This document shows positions 17,968-26,801 of a stretch of 59,524 nucleotides of DNA, in pieces. A model generated the notes under the pieces. The model did no database searches and was not told where the DNA came from. It saw nothing but the letters and a program-made list of their open reading frames with translations. The number at the start of each line of letters is the position of its first letter. Within the stretch, counting starts at the first letter, position 1. The DNA is from an uncultured Akkermansia sp. (GTDB taxonomy: Bacteria; Verrucomicrobiota; Verrucomicrobiia; Verrucomicrobiales; Akkermansiaceae), in contig CANQSS010000007.1 of the NCBI GenBank assembly GCA_947626545.1, positions 1-59,524 on the forward strand, written 5' to 3'. The position numbers and the translations under genes were made by a program.

Positions 17968-18431
17968 GATGGAAGAGAGAGGCGTCGCATCGACTCGTAG
18001 AGTGCGATAGCCACCGCGGTGGAGAGGTTCAGTGAGCGGGCGTGTTCTCCGGGCATTGGAATACACAATGAAGTTTGTGCACACTGAGCAAGCATACTTT
18101 CCGGTAGCCCGCGGGATTCTGCGCCGAAGACTAGGTAATCGCCATCACACAGCGGCAGCGAGCAATCCCATATACTCCGGTTAGCTTTGGTGGAAAACAA
18201 CCAAAAATGCGCACCCGGGTTGGCGGCGTTTCGTAGCTCCTCCATACTGTCCCAGAGTTTCAAATCCACGTATTGCCAGTAGTCCAGCCCGGTACGACGC
18301 AGGTGTTTTTCATCCAAACTGAAACCAAGTGGACGAATGAGATGGAGACGTGAGCCTGTGGCGACGGCGAGACGCCCTGCGGCTCCTGCATTGTGCGGTA
18401 TTTCCGGATGATGTAATACGATGTGAAGCAT
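17964..18431 (-). CDS. trmL: tRNA (cytidine/uridine-2'-O-)-methyltransferase, SPOUT family
   Basis: 155 residues starting MLHIVLHHPEIPHNAGA, which aligns directly with E. coli TrmL (MLNIVLYEPEIPPNTG). Knot motifs are visible: LIRPLGFSLDEKHLRRTGLD, YLVFGAESRGLPE (motif 2) and IPMPGEHARSLNLSTAVAIA (motif 3). TrmL methylates the ribose at wobble position 34 of tRNA-Leu using SAM. A GTG at 18452 overlapping the infA stop (GTGA) is possible, but would add seven residues not seen in relatives. The downstream gene overlaps by 4 bp. Confidence 0.92.
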   Translation of the reverse strand: MLHIVLHHPEIPHNAGAAGRLAVATGSRLHLIRPLGFSLDEKHLRRTGLDYWQYVDLKLWDSMEELRNAANPGAHFWLFSTKANRSIWDCSLPLCDGDYLVFGAESRGLPESMLAQCAQTSLCIPMPGEHARSLNLSTAVAIALYESMRRLSLPS

Positions 18432-18448
18432 GGCTCTCGGGACAGGGG

Positions 18449-18697
18449 TCACTTCGATAGACGCGCCGTTATACGGGCACAGTCGAAATCTGAGGGATTG
18501 AGGGAGAGCTGCACTTTATCGCCGATTTGCAGCGTGCCAACGAGAAGAGCCGTTCGCTGTTGCATGTACGCTACGGTGGGTTTGCCATTTGGTAGGAGTG
18601 CGCGGTAGGCGGAACCAGCCAAGATCTCAGTAATTGTACCCTCGGTTTCGATGATTTGCGCCGGATATGCGGCGACTGCTTTTTTCTTTGTACGCAT
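18449..18697 (-). CDS. infA: Divergent translation initiation factor IF-1 (S1/OB fold)
   Basis: 82 residues. IETEGTITEILAGSAYRALL, NGKPTVAYM and IGDKVQLSLNPSDFDCARIT follow the IF-1 OB fold, and the length is close to the usual 72. It differs from canonical IF-1 by a basic N-terminal extension (MRTKKKA), and by YMQQRTALL where most have HISGKMRKN. This is one of the few genes with a Shine-Dalgarno-like site: GAGGGAG about 8 bases before this ATG, which is why it is preferred to the ATG at 18703. It follows the AsmA-like gene by 19 bp. It could be a second, specialised IF-1 copy. Confidence 0.8.
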   Translation of the reverse strand: MRTKKKAVAAYPAQIIETEGTITEILAGSAYRALLPNGKPTVAYMQQRTALLVGTLQIGDKVQLSLNPSDFDCARITARLSK

Positions 18698-18716
18698 AAC
18701 CATTGCTCCCTCATTC

Positions 18717-20306
18717 TCAGAGGAACAAATTCAATCCCTTTTGTATGACCTCCTTGGCCTTGTCAACAGGTTTGGAAGTGGAGGGGGACGATTCTTTTTG
18801 AGTCCCCGCTTTGTCCGGTTGCTCCTGTTGAGCGTTCGGCATGAGATTGGCCGGGACAAAGTTGTTCAGTACGCCGCGCAAGGAGCGTGCTGCCGTGTCA
18901 GAGATAGAGGTCACGCATTGAGGAAGCACCGTTGCCAAACGCACGGAAAGGTCTTCGTGTGGATCTTCCAGCGTCCCGCTCAAATTCACGTGTAACCACA
19001 CATAGCCCGGCGATTCAACGGGCGCGTTGAAAAGCTGTGTTGCCAGAGGTGTATCCGCTAGTCCGAGCTGGACAAGAAGTTTCTGTGGCACACCCACGCG
19101 CAATGTCCCGGAAAGTGAGCCATCCTGTCCTGTAATCACACGTCCGCGCACGATGAACGTTCCTCCCTGAGAGCGCACGTCAATATAATCCCACAGCCAT
19201 GCTTGATGGATGTTGTGCTGCGCATCTGAGTAAGGGAAATTGACCTTGCAAGAAGCTTTCTCTATTTTAAGCGTGCGGTAAGGCGTAGTACCGTCCATGT
19301 TCAGTTCGGAGAGTACGGGCAAACCTTCGACCACGCCGTCCTCTAGTCGCAGTTCCCCGTGAGCTTTCCACCCCTCGTTCACTTGCCCGGAGAAATCAAT
19401 GTAGCCGACCAGAGCACCAGTCAATTTCTTACGCCAGTCGTCGGTGAGCAAACGTTCCACGCTTGCTCGTTGTACGTCCATTCTCGCCGTCCATAGGCCG
19501 GTGTTCACTTTGTAATCGGCCTTGGCTCGTATGTCTCCTGGCGAGAGCAGGACGCGGCACGAGGTGAGCCGAATGTCGTCTCCCGTCAGACGGATGGAAG
19601 CAGACTTCACCCCACTTTCTCTCAGCCATGAAAAAGGGGAGACAACACGACCGTTTTCGATAGCAATCGTCCAGGCGTCCTTACCTCCTTCAGGGTAAGG
19701 AGTAGCGACCAAACGATAGCCATTCAATCCATATTCACGATTCGAGAGAATGAAGGTAGTATCCGCATAGTGGGCTTCAAACGAACGTGCCTGAATCTCC
19801 TTGAAAAAAGACGCGGCTGGGGCAGGGGAATTTTTTCTGCCACGTCCCTGCCGCGTTGGTGCGCTTGCTCCCTTCGCTGGGAGCTGCTCTTCGTTTGGTC
19901 GCAGTACGAGCCGCAGCTCCTCCGCGGAGAACTGATCCATACGCAGAATTCGCCGGAATAGCGCGCCCCGGTTGAGTCCTACATGCAACTTGCCGATGCT
20001 CAGCTCATCGAAATACTTTGCTTTGCGCAGCGTGAATCGCGGTAGTGTGAGCATGCTGCCATCCACCAGCAGGTTTTCTGGGATGCTCACTTCCTTTGCC
20101 TGCGCCGCTTTCTGCATGTAGCTGCCCACCTTCTCACGGAAGCCGTCCCCTTGTAGCCAGCTGAGCAGTGAGACGTACGCTAGTACAAGCACAATGAGCA
20201 CGCCTCCGATGGCCGATGCGAATCCTATGAGGACGCGTCGAGCACTGCGCGTCCCGTGTGCGCTGGCTTGCTTAGTCAAAAAATCTCCTCTTTTTTTGCG
20301 TGCCAT
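18717..20306 (-). CDS. AsmA/TamB-like envelope protein
   Basis: 529 residues from MARKKRGDFLTK (an ATG at 20324 adds six). A basic cytoplasmic stub precedes one membrane helix (about 25-48: LIGFASAIGGVLIVLVLAYVS). The rest is periplasmic beta-rich sequence with the AsmA feel: KLHVGLNRGALF, GALVGYIDFSGQVNEGWKAHGEL and GGTFIVRGRVITGQDGSLSGTL. The C-terminal tail is low-complexity (KESSPSTSKPVDKAKE). Such proteins form repeating-beta-groove bridges between inner and outer membrane and move lipids; here the role is inferred. It heads the minus-strand operon with infA, trmL, the exonuclease and both nucleotidyltransferases. Confidence 0.7.
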   Translation of the reverse strand: MARKKRGDFLTKQASAHGTRSARRVLIGFASAIGGVLIVLVLAYVSLLSWLQGDGFREKVGSYMQKAAQAKEVSIPENLLVDGSMLTLPRFTLRKAKYFDELSIGKLHVGLNRGALFRRILRMDQFSAEELRLVLRPNEEQLPAKGASAPTRQGRGRKNSPAPAASFFKEIQARSFEAHYADTTFILSNREYGLNGYRLVATPYPEGGKDAWTIAIENGRVVSPFSWLRESGVKSASIRLTGDDIRLTSCRVLLSPGDIRAKADYKVNTGLWTARMDVQRASVERLLTDDWRKKLTGALVGYIDFSGQVNEGWKAHGELRLEDGVVEGLPVLSELNMDGTTPYRTLKIEKASCKVNFPYSDAQHNIHQAWLWDYIDVRSQGGTFIVRGRVITGQDGSLSGTLRVGVPQKLLVQLGLADTPLATQLFNAPVESPGYVWLHVNLSGTLEDPHEDLSVRLATVLPQCVTSISDTAARSLRGVLNNFVPANLMPNAQQEQPDKAGTQKESSPSTSKPVDKAKEVIQKGLNLFL

Positions 20307-20459
20307 GACGGGCCTTATTATCACATAGGCGTGGGATACATCAAGCTAAAACTCTGTTCACACAGCGCAAAACAGCGCAGAGGGGTTGCATCTATTCCGG
20401 GGTCACAGCTGTCCCTTCCCTTAAGATTGCAAAAAAATGAAAAAAATACGATTTCCGGG

Positions 20460-20488
20460 TTGACTCCTGCGCCGTACTGTGGTTGAAT
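20460..20488 (+). promoter_or_regulatory. Possible sigma-70-type promoter of small lipoprotein gene
   Basis: TTGACT at 20460-20465, a 17-bp spacer, then TTGAAT. It lies about 25 bp upstream of the lipoprotein ATG. The -10 box is weak. Confidence 0.45.
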
Positions 20489-20512
20489 AGGGATGAGAAA
20501 ACTCTCTACGTC

Positions 20513-20686
20513 ATGAAAGCAGTCACTCTCATTTCATTCCTTCTCGGTTCCGTAACTCTTTCCTCGTGCTGTTGTCAGTCACAGCCCGCGCCTCCGCTGC
20601 GTCCTATGCCAAAGAACCTGGTAAACGACATGCCGCAGCCACCAATGGTGGAGCCCGTGAAGGTGTTCTCGCAAAAGGGGAAATAA
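20513..20686 (+). CDS. Small lipoprotein, 57 residues
   Basis: The signal peptide MKAVTLISFLLGSVTLSSCC ends in a lipobox (T-L-S-S-C) followed by two more Cys, so the mature lipoprotein would begin with a Cys triplet. The remaining 35 residues are Pro-rich (PAPPLRPMPKN, QPPMVEP) with no known domain. An earlier in-frame ATG at 20483 would bury the signal peptide and is rejected. A terminator hairpin follows 70 bp downstream. Confidence 0.65.
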   Translation: MKAVTLISFLLGSVTLSSCCCQSQPAPPLRPMPKNLVNDMPQPPMVEPVKVFSQKGK

Positions 20687-20754
20687 CTGGCCTTTTTTCG
20701 CAGGGTGCCGCGAGAGGTTTAGCTCGGCTGCGTCATCCGAACTTTTTTCGCAGA

Positions 20755-20783
20755 GCCGTCGCTTCTGGCGACGGCTTTTTTTT
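20755..20783 (+). terminator. Intrinsic terminator after small lipoprotein gene
   Basis: GCCGTCGC / GCGACGGC stem (8 bp) with a 5-base loop and eight T. The same 12-base string CTTTTTTCGCAG occurs at about 20693 and just before this hairpin. Confidence 0.9.
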
Positions 20784-21283
20784 CGAGGAGGAGTCACCTC
20801 CCAGTTTTTGTGAAAAGAGAGATTCTTGCCCAGTAAATGACTGCTTTCGAACGAGACTCTCGGACGGTAGTTCACAAGGTTCCGGAAACCATGAAAGCGT
20901 CATGTACAGATGATGTGAATAACCATGTACGCTCTCTTTTCTTGCTCAATAGGTGCGCGTAGCCATGCTCCCTATGCTGATCGGATTTTTACCGTGATAG
21001 GCAACTTGCTAGATTTTCTCTTGACCTGAATGAGTCAGACCAGAGAAGGGAAGGTGCACGACAATCCGAAGAGACGGTGGTCTCATTCCGTCAGTGTCCT
21101 TGGCTCTTCCATAGGGTAGGAGGGCCGGTGCTGCTTATGTGGGGAGGTTCGGAATCGCAAAAAAAAGGGGGGGGGGAGTAAGCATACTTATTTTATTTGT
21201 AAAAAAAGTATGGCTACCCTGCAAATCTTTCTTGCTTTTCCGTTCATTTTGGTTTAAAAAATACTCCGTCAATTCTGCACAGA
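20784..21283. other. Long non-coding gap upstream of the exbB operon
   Basis: About 500 bp without a credible gene. The only notable feature is a run of eight A followed by ten G at 21159-21176, about 120 bp upstream of exbB. The sequence next to exbB is AT-rich and should hold the operon promoter. Confidence 0.6.
21159..21176. repeat. Homopolymer tract A8-G10
   Basis: Eight A run directly into ten G. A poly-G tract of this length is prone to slipped-strand mispairing. Its place upstream of the exbB start could tune promoter spacing, but this is not shown. Confidence 0.85.
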
Positions 21284-21298
21284 ATGAGTTTCACTACC

Positions 21299-22114
21299 AT
21301 GAAAACGATCATTACACGTACTTGTCTTCGTGCCTTCTCCTTTGGGATGGCTGCTTTGTTCATGATGCCTACCCTGTTTGCCCAAGAGGCGGAGGGTGGC
21401 GCCGTTGCCCAGAAGTCCATGCTGGACAAATGGGTGATAGATGGTGGATGGACGATGATTCCGCTCGTAGTACTGCTTGCTGCCACGATTTTTCTGATTG
21501 TTTTTTGCATGATGGCTCTTACAAAGGAGAAGTTCTGCCCGGAGGAGTTGCGTTCGCAAATGCTTGCGCTCATGTCCGAGTGCCGAGTACAGTCTGCCAT
21601 CCAGCTCTCCACCACCAGTCCTACTTTCTTGGGGCGCTTGGTTGCGTACGCTCTGCCCAACATTGACGCCAATCGACCGGAGGACTTGGGCAAGGATGGC
21701 ATCGAGGATGCAATCGCCGATTTCACGGCCAATGAAAGGCCTCAGACGATGAAATATGTGGATATGCTAGCACTGATTGGCTCGCTCGCTCCGTCCATTG
21801 GGCTGTTCGGTACGGTGCAAGGTATGGTGGGTGCGTTCGCTATTTTGGCAGAATCCGGTCAGGCCGATCCGACCCAGCTTGCAAGTTCCATTTCCGTGGC
21901 ACTTCTCACCACTTTCTGGGGACTGATCGTTTCCATTATCGCCATCCCTGCTTTCTTCTTCCTCAAGAAGCATGCTCAAGCCCTCGAAGCTGATTGCGTG
22001 AATACCATTGAGGAGATGGTCAATACCTCTATCAACGTCATCAACGCCGAGGCCCAGCTTGCTCGTATCCCGGAGGGGCTTGACACTGGTGATGAGCAGC
22101 CCGTCCAGGCTTAA
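21299..22114 (+). CDS. exbB: MotA/TolQ/ExbB-family proton channel protein
   Basis: 271 residues from MKTIITRTC (an ATG at 21284 adds five). A cleavable signal peptide (to about FAQEAEGG) precedes three membrane helices: WTMIPLVVLLAATIFLIVFC, the conserved pair around LALIGSLAPSIGLFGTVQGM, and LLTTFWGLIVSIIAIPAFFF. The GLFGTVxGM segment is the family signature that lines the proton path. With ExbD it forms the inner-membrane motor that energises outer-membrane work. An ExbB with its own signal peptide is common in PVC and Bacteroidetes lineages. It heads an operon with two exbD genes. Confidence 0.9.
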   Translation: MKTIITRTCLRAFSFGMAALFMMPTLFAQEAEGGAVAQKSMLDKWVIDGGWTMIPLVVLLAATIFLIVFCMMALTKEKFCPEELRSQMLALMSECRVQSAIQLSTTSPTFLGRLVAYALPNIDANRPEDLGKDGIEDAIADFTANERPQTMKYVDMLALIGSLAPSIGLFGTVQGMVGAFAILAESGQADPTQLASSISVALLTTFWGLIVSIIAIPAFFFLKKHAQALEADCVNTIEEMVNTSINVINAEAQLARIPEGLDTGDEQPVQA

Positions 22115-22213
22115 TTTTCGGTGGCGTTATCGCTCCGCGGGTGTTGGCCAGACCTGTCGGCGTCCGCGGAACGGTATGGTGAGTTTTTTCTTTTTCTTCA
22201 TAATTTAGATACT

Positions 22214-22735
22214 ATGGCAAAAAAGAATGCAAGGGGCAATGATGAGGTGAACGGCAACGTGAACCTCTCACCCATGATTGACTGCTGCTTCCTGCTGCTG
22301 ATTTTCTTCGTGGTAAACGCCACGCAGATCACGGTGGCGAAGGATCCGAGTGTGAAAATGCCAAGTGCGGTTTCCTGCTCGGAGCTCAAGGATGCCAACG
22401 GTTGTATAGTTGTCAATGTTTTTTCGGACGTCGATAAAATGTCTGCCAAGGCACTTGAGAAGTACAACAAAGCATACCCTCCTAACTCGCTTTGGGGGGT
22501 GGCAGATGCCAATGGTAATCCTATCGGGTATACCGCTGGGCAGGTCCAAGAGCTCACCGATTTTGTCAAAAAGCAGAAGGAGAGCCTCAAGGGCAAAGGT
22601 ATAGAGGACGGAAAGATTCGTCTGTATCTGCGTGGCGATTTGGATGCGCCTTGGGAGCGCTCCTCTACCGCTATTCGTTGCGCTGCCGCAGCCGGGGTCA
22701 CCAATATTGTGTTCGGAACGCTGCCTTCTAAATAA
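22214..22735 (+). CDS. exbD: ExbD/TolR-family protein, first copy
   Basis: 173 residues. A short basic cytoplasmic start leads into LSPMIDCCFLLLIFFVVNA, where the Asp is the conserved proton-carrying residue of ExbD. The periplasmic domain (from about 40) carries a long insertion, CIVVNVFSDVDKMSAKALEK through VQELTDFVKKQKESLKGKG, that the second copy shares only in part. It ends in IRLYLRGDLDAPW and GVTNIVFGTL, typical ExbD strands. The gap to exbB is about 100 bp, and 21 bp separate it from the next gene. Confidence 0.88.
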   Translation: MAKKNARGNDEVNGNVNLSPMIDCCFLLLIFFVVNATQITVAKDPSVKMPSAVSCSELKDANGCIVVNVFSDVDKMSAKALEKYNKAYPPNSLWGVADANGNPIGYTAGQVQELTDFVKKQKESLKGKGIEDGKIRLYLRGDLDAPWERSSTAIRCAAAAGVTNIVFGTLPSK

Positions 22736-22756
22736 ACTTTACGCACTTTAAACGTC

Positions 22757-23257
22757 ATGGCTAGACATAAACAGATCAAGACAGAGGAGCAGGAGGATCC
22801 GGAGATGAATATCTCCTCAATGATTGACTGCTGCTTCCTGCTGCTGATTTACTTCTTGGTAGCGACCTCGCTGGTCAGCGAGAAGAAGCTGGATATTTCT
22901 ATCCCGGCTTCCACACAGTCGCAATCTTCCCAGAAACCGCCAGTGGAGCCGGGGCGCATCGTATTGCGTGCCGATGGTAGTGTGACTTGGAACGGCGACA
23001 TGAATGTAGCGGATGTGTACAACCCTGATGCACAGCCAGGATCCGCTGAGTACCGTGCTCAACGCCAGCTTGACCAACTCGTTGAGCAACTCAAAAACTA
23101 CAAAGACCTTGCTTCTTCCGTGCAGTCAGAGCCCGTTGTGATGCTCACAGGTGCGCCTTCTGCACCACATCAGCGCATTGTGGATATTATGGCAGCGTTG
23201 GCGGAGGCGGGTATTAAGTCTGTCGGTATTAGTACGGCTGATCCAGAGGGGAAGTGA
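22757..23257 (+). CDS. exbD: ExbD/TolR-family protein, second copy
   Basis: 166 residues. ISSMIDCCFLLLIYFLVAT contains the conserved Asp and nearly repeats the helix of the first copy, down to the DCCFLLLI core. The periplasmic part has IVLRADGSVTWNGDMNV and VVMLTGAPSAPHQRIVDIMA, standard ExbD strands. Two unequal ExbD subunits next to one ExbB suggest a heteromeric stator, which is inference. A hairpin follows the stop. Confidence 0.9.
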   Translation: MARHKQIKTEEQEDPEMNISSMIDCCFLLLIYFLVATSLVSEKKLDISIPASTQSQSSQKPPVEPGRIVLRADGSVTWNGDMNVADVYNPDAQPGSAEYRAQRQLDQLVEQLKNYKDLASSVQSEPVVMLTGAPSAPHQRIVDIMAALAEAGIKSVGISTADPEGK

Positions 23258-23293
23258 TGCCCGTCGTTCTACAGTCCGGAGACCCGCAGGACA

Positions 23294-23346
23294 GAGGGAG
23301 TTGAGTATCGAAGACGTGCTGAGCTCCCTCGCTTTTTCCCCTATAT
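23294..23346 (+). terminator. Possible weak terminator or attenuator after second exbD
   Basis: GAGGGAG at 23294-23300 pairs with CTCCCTC at 23334-23340 across a large loop, followed by GCTTTTTC. It could cut down readthrough into the TPR gene 30 bp later. Confidence 0.4.
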
Positions 23347-23378
23347 CTCTATAACTTTTTAACAAGATCTTATCCCTT

Positions 23379-26300
23379 ATGAAAATCACAACACCGTTTT
23401 CCATGGTTCTAGCGCTGGCGATTCTCGGAACACCGCTTGTCTGTCGTGCGCAGGATCCCGCAGCCGAGTTCAAGGTGGTGCAGCAGTTGCGCGCCGAGAA
23501 AAAGCCTGCGGATGCGCTCAAGCATATCGAGCAGGTCCTTGACACGTATGGTAACCCCAATTCGCGAGTTGGCAAGCAATTTTCATATTTTGCTCCCTTT
23601 TTCTTGTGGCAGAAGGCCGGAATTCTCTGTGATATGGGTGAATACGATAAGGCCTGCGCAACGTACAAGGATCTTGCTTCTAATGCGGCTTACAAGGAGC
23701 GCTCGATGATTGAACGCTCCAAGGTGCTGCCAGGGTGGAGTGATGAAGGGTATGCACCCTTGCTTACGATGGCTCTTTTCCAGCAAGGATTGGCACGCTA
23801 TCAGCAGGCCAACGGCGCGAATGGGAAAGAAGGCAAACGTGAGATGTTCGAGCAGTGCATTCCCCTGCTGGAGGAATACTTGGGACTTTATGATGGGGGT
23901 AAGGTTTCCCAGCGCGAGAAGAAGATGAAAGTGGACGGTCAAGTATGTGCGCTGCTGTTGCAGGCATACTTACAGAAAGAACAGCCTGACTTTAACAGGG
24001 CAGGCGTCTACATGGAGCGAATGGGCAAGGCAAAGGCCACCCTGCCAGATGACATGGTTATGAATGCGCTGGGTACCGTGATGCGCGTTGCCTCTGAGAA
24101 CCCGCAGTATATCGAGTGGGGATCCAAGATGATTGAGTCCAACCCTGGTAGCTTCCACGTGGCTCCGCATCGACTGGCTCCCTATGCAGGCAATCTATAC
24201 AACTATGGTGTGCGTTCTGTTCGGCTCATGGAAGAGAGTTTGCATGCCGGAAATATGGATCAGACGCTCGCCTGCTTCCGCACTGCCAACAAAATTTTTG
24301 GAATTATGCCCGATACTGTGGAGGCACGAGACTCGCTAATGGGTGTCGTGAAGCTTGTTGGTCCGTCTGCACGCTCCGTGGCAGATAAAAACATGGGAAT
24401 TACCTACGTGGGAGACCGCAGTAAGGGCTACGCTGAGCGGCTTAACACCCTCATTAATGACCATACGGAGTTGGAGGCCTACACGGTGCTCACTCTCGCG
24501 AATGCGGCGGTGCGCATGGGGTCGAGTCGGTTGGCTAAGGCGGGAGTCAAACTCATGCTGGAGCGCTATCCACACCTGCGCCAACAAGGTGGTGAGAAAA
24601 AAGAACTGCGCGACTTAAACTACCTGCAATATTCTCAGCTCTGCCGAGCTACGGGGGATGAGACGACTGCTCTCAAGTATGAGGACAGGCTGAACCCCGA
24701 AAATGTGGGTGATGGGAACAAGAATGTGGTGGCCATCAACAAAATGATTCGCCTCACAAAGGAGAAGCAGTGGGAGCGCGTCATCCCCGCGGCAGATGAA
24801 GTCCTCGCAGGTCTTAGCAAGGAGAGTGACCCGCTCAATTACGTGGGTGCATGCTTCTCCAAAATTGCTGCCCTCTACTATCTGTCGCGCATGGATCAGG
24901 TTGTGAAGGCAGGAACAGAGTTGCTTGAATCTGGTATGCTCACCCCGAAAGAGGGAGGGCTCACCCCGGAGCAAGTGCTCAATTACGAGCCCCAGACCAT
25001 GTATTTTGTCATGGATGCTTACAAGGAGCTCGGCGCTAAGGAACCGAAAAATTATGACAAAGCGATGGCCATGGCTGATGCTTTCATGCAGAAGTATCCC
25101 TCCATTAATCTTCAGGAAAATAGTATGGCGCCCAATGTGTACTTTGACGCTATTACCGTGCTCATGAAACGTCGTGGTCATGGAGATGAAAACGCTGATA
25201 AAGCAGATCTTCAAAAAGCCCTGCGCTATTGCGAGGTGATTGCCAAAAACTGGAAAGATCATGAACTTTATCCTACTTCCCGACTGCTTGCGGGCAGCAT
25301 TCTCATCAATGGGGATGACGATTCGGCAAAACCCAAGGGTATCGAAGCTTTGGAGGAGTGCGTGCCTGCTGCGCTCAAGCTGGAGGACGGCAAGGGTAAA
25401 CCTGCGGCATCTAACGCTCTCTTCTGGCTCGTTTCGTTCGCGCCGGAATACCCACGTGAGGGGGAGGATGCCTCGGCCTTGGCTGCACGCGTGAAGGGCT
25501 ATTTTGACACTTATTGGCAGAATGTGGACAGTGAGGGTGATGCATATGCCCTTCAGATGGCCTCTTTGCAACTCTCACGCTCGTTAGAGTCAAAAGATGT
25601 TGCTGCGTACGAAGCTGCGCTTGCCAACGCTCAGAAGGTGATCGCCCGCGAAGCAACGTCTGACTTTAAGAATAACGTTCATAATCCTGAATTGGAGCGT
25701 ACGATTAACTCCTACGTCGATTCTTACGTGAACGGTGAGAAAACTTTTCACGACAAGGTGCTCACTTTGGAGGAGAAAACACAGCATTTGACCAATTTCC
25801 CGGGCATTGATCCGCAGGATAAGTATAGCAACGCTATTCTTCGCATGGCTTTGCTCAATTCCATGAATGAGGCCATGGTATCTGCTAAGCGTGGAGGCAA
25901 GACGGAGGAAGCGGCTGCATTGGAGCGTAATATTGCGCGCTCCTTCCGCCAAATGCGTGATGCCTTTAAACCGGAAGATCTGACCAACTTCATATGCGTT
26001 CAGGTTGGTAATTTCGAGGTAGATTATGCGCGCCGTTTCCAAGCGGGCAGTCCAGAGCGTAAGCAGGAGGTCGAGGTGGCTCTTTCTTACTATACCCAAG
26101 TGCTTGAGCGCGGTACGGACTACCAGAATGAGGCTGAATTGGGAAAAGCTCAGGCTCTCTCTTTGTCGGATGATTCTGCAGCTCAGCAAGAGGCTTTTTC
26201 CCTCTATACAAAGCTCTCTTCTGTGCAGGATCCTTCAGTCGTCGGACCTGCTCTCATTGGCCTTACTGACTTAAATATGATTACGGGCAACTACCAAGGG

Positions 26301-26762
26301 GCTGTGGATAGTGCCAGTAAATTCATGAATGTGCGCGGTGGTAGCACACCGCGTGAGCGTTTGGAGATGATGCTTAAGCTTGCGGAGGCATACTGTTCTT
26401 CTGGTAAGGTTCAGGAAGGTATTCAAACTTATGTGAACCTCTACAGTCAAAACCGTGGCAACATTGCGTTTTCTGCTCCGGCAGTGAAAGGAATCATGAC
26501 CCAGCTCTGGAAGCGCAATACTCCTTCCTCCGGCGATCGTTTGAAAAACAATTTTAAGCAATCTGACCATTGGCGCGCATGGAACACCGGGCGTGATTAT
26601 GTGAACCAAATCCGTCGCGCTGGCATCGACAAGAAAATGTCGCCGAGCGAGCGTGACTTGTTTAACGAAGTAATACTACTCGTGGAGGAATACTCCAAAG
26701 ATGCGGGAGTACAGCGAGAGGAAAAGGAGAAGAACGATTTCCAATCCCGACTTAGCAAGTAA
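23379..26762 (+). CDS. Large secreted TPR-like protein of the ExbB/ExbD operon
   Basis: 1,127 residues with a signal peptide (MKITTPFSMVLALAILG, cleavage likely after CRAQ). The mature part is entirely helical with degenerate TPR units: DPAAEFKVVQQLRAEKKPAD near 25, FFLWQKAGILCDMGEYDKAC near 75, ALSYYTQVLERGTDYQNEAE near 900 and LMLERYPHL-type repeats throughout. No enzyme motif is seen. It probably forms a long periplasmic scaffold that couples the ExbB-ExbD motor to an outer-membrane partner. Position and lack of intervening promoters suggest co-transcription. The protein end is charged (REEKEKNDFQ). Function is inferred from context only. Confidence 0.75.
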   Translation: MKITTPFSMVLALAILGTPLVCRAQDPAAEFKVVQQLRAEKKPADALKHIEQVLDTYGNPNSRVGKQFSYFAPFFLWQKAGILCDMGEYDKACATYKDLASNAAYKERSMIERSKVLPGWSDEGYAPLLTMALFQQGLARYQQANGANGKEGKREMFEQCIPLLEEYLGLYDGGKVSQREKKMKVDGQVCALLLQAYLQKEQPDFNRAGVYMERMGKAKATLPDDMVMNALGTVMRVASENPQYIEWGSKMIESNPGSFHVAPHRLAPYAGNLYNYGVRSVRLMEESLHAGNMDQTLACFRTANKIFGIMPDTVEARDSLMGVVKLVGPSARSVADKNMGITYVGDRSKGYAERLNTLINDHTELEAYTVLTLANAAVRMGSSRLAKAGVKLMLERYPHLRQQGGEKKELRDLNYLQYSQLCRATGDETTALKYEDRLNPENVGDGNKNVVAINKMIRLTKEKQWERVIPAADEVLAGLSKESDPLNYVGACFSKIAALYYLSRMDQVVKAGTELLESGMLTPKEGGLTPEQVLNYEPQTMYFVMDAYKELGAKEPKNYDKAMAMADAFMQKYPSINLQENSMAPNVYFDAITVLMKRRGHGDENADKADLQKALRYCEVIAKNWKDHELYPTSRLLAGSILINGDDDSAKPKGIEALEECVPAALKLEDGKGKPAASNALFWLVSFAPEYPREGEDASALAARVKGYFDTYWQNVDSEGDAYALQMASLQLSRSLESKDVAAYEAALANAQKVIAREATSDFKNNVHNPELERTINSYVDSYVNGEKTFHDKVLTLEEKTQHLTNFPGIDPQDKYSNAILRMALLNSMNEAMVSAKRGGKTEEAAALERNIARSFRQMRDAFKPEDLTNFICVQVGNFEVDYARRFQAGSPERKQEVEVALSYYTQVLERGTDYQNEAELGKAQALSLSDDSAAQQEAFSLYTKLSSVQDPSVVGPALIGLTDLNMITGNYQGAVDSASKFMNVRGGSTPRERLEMMLKLAEAYCSSGKVQEGIQTYVNLYSQNRGNIAFSAPAVKGIMTQLWKRNTPSSGDRLKNNFKQSDHWRAWNTGRDYVNQIRRAGIDKKMSPSERDLFNEVILLVEEYSKDAGVQREEKEKNDFQSRLSK

Positions 26763-26801
26763 ATCGTACCTTGGTAACAACAATTTATTGACCCTACTGA
26801 T

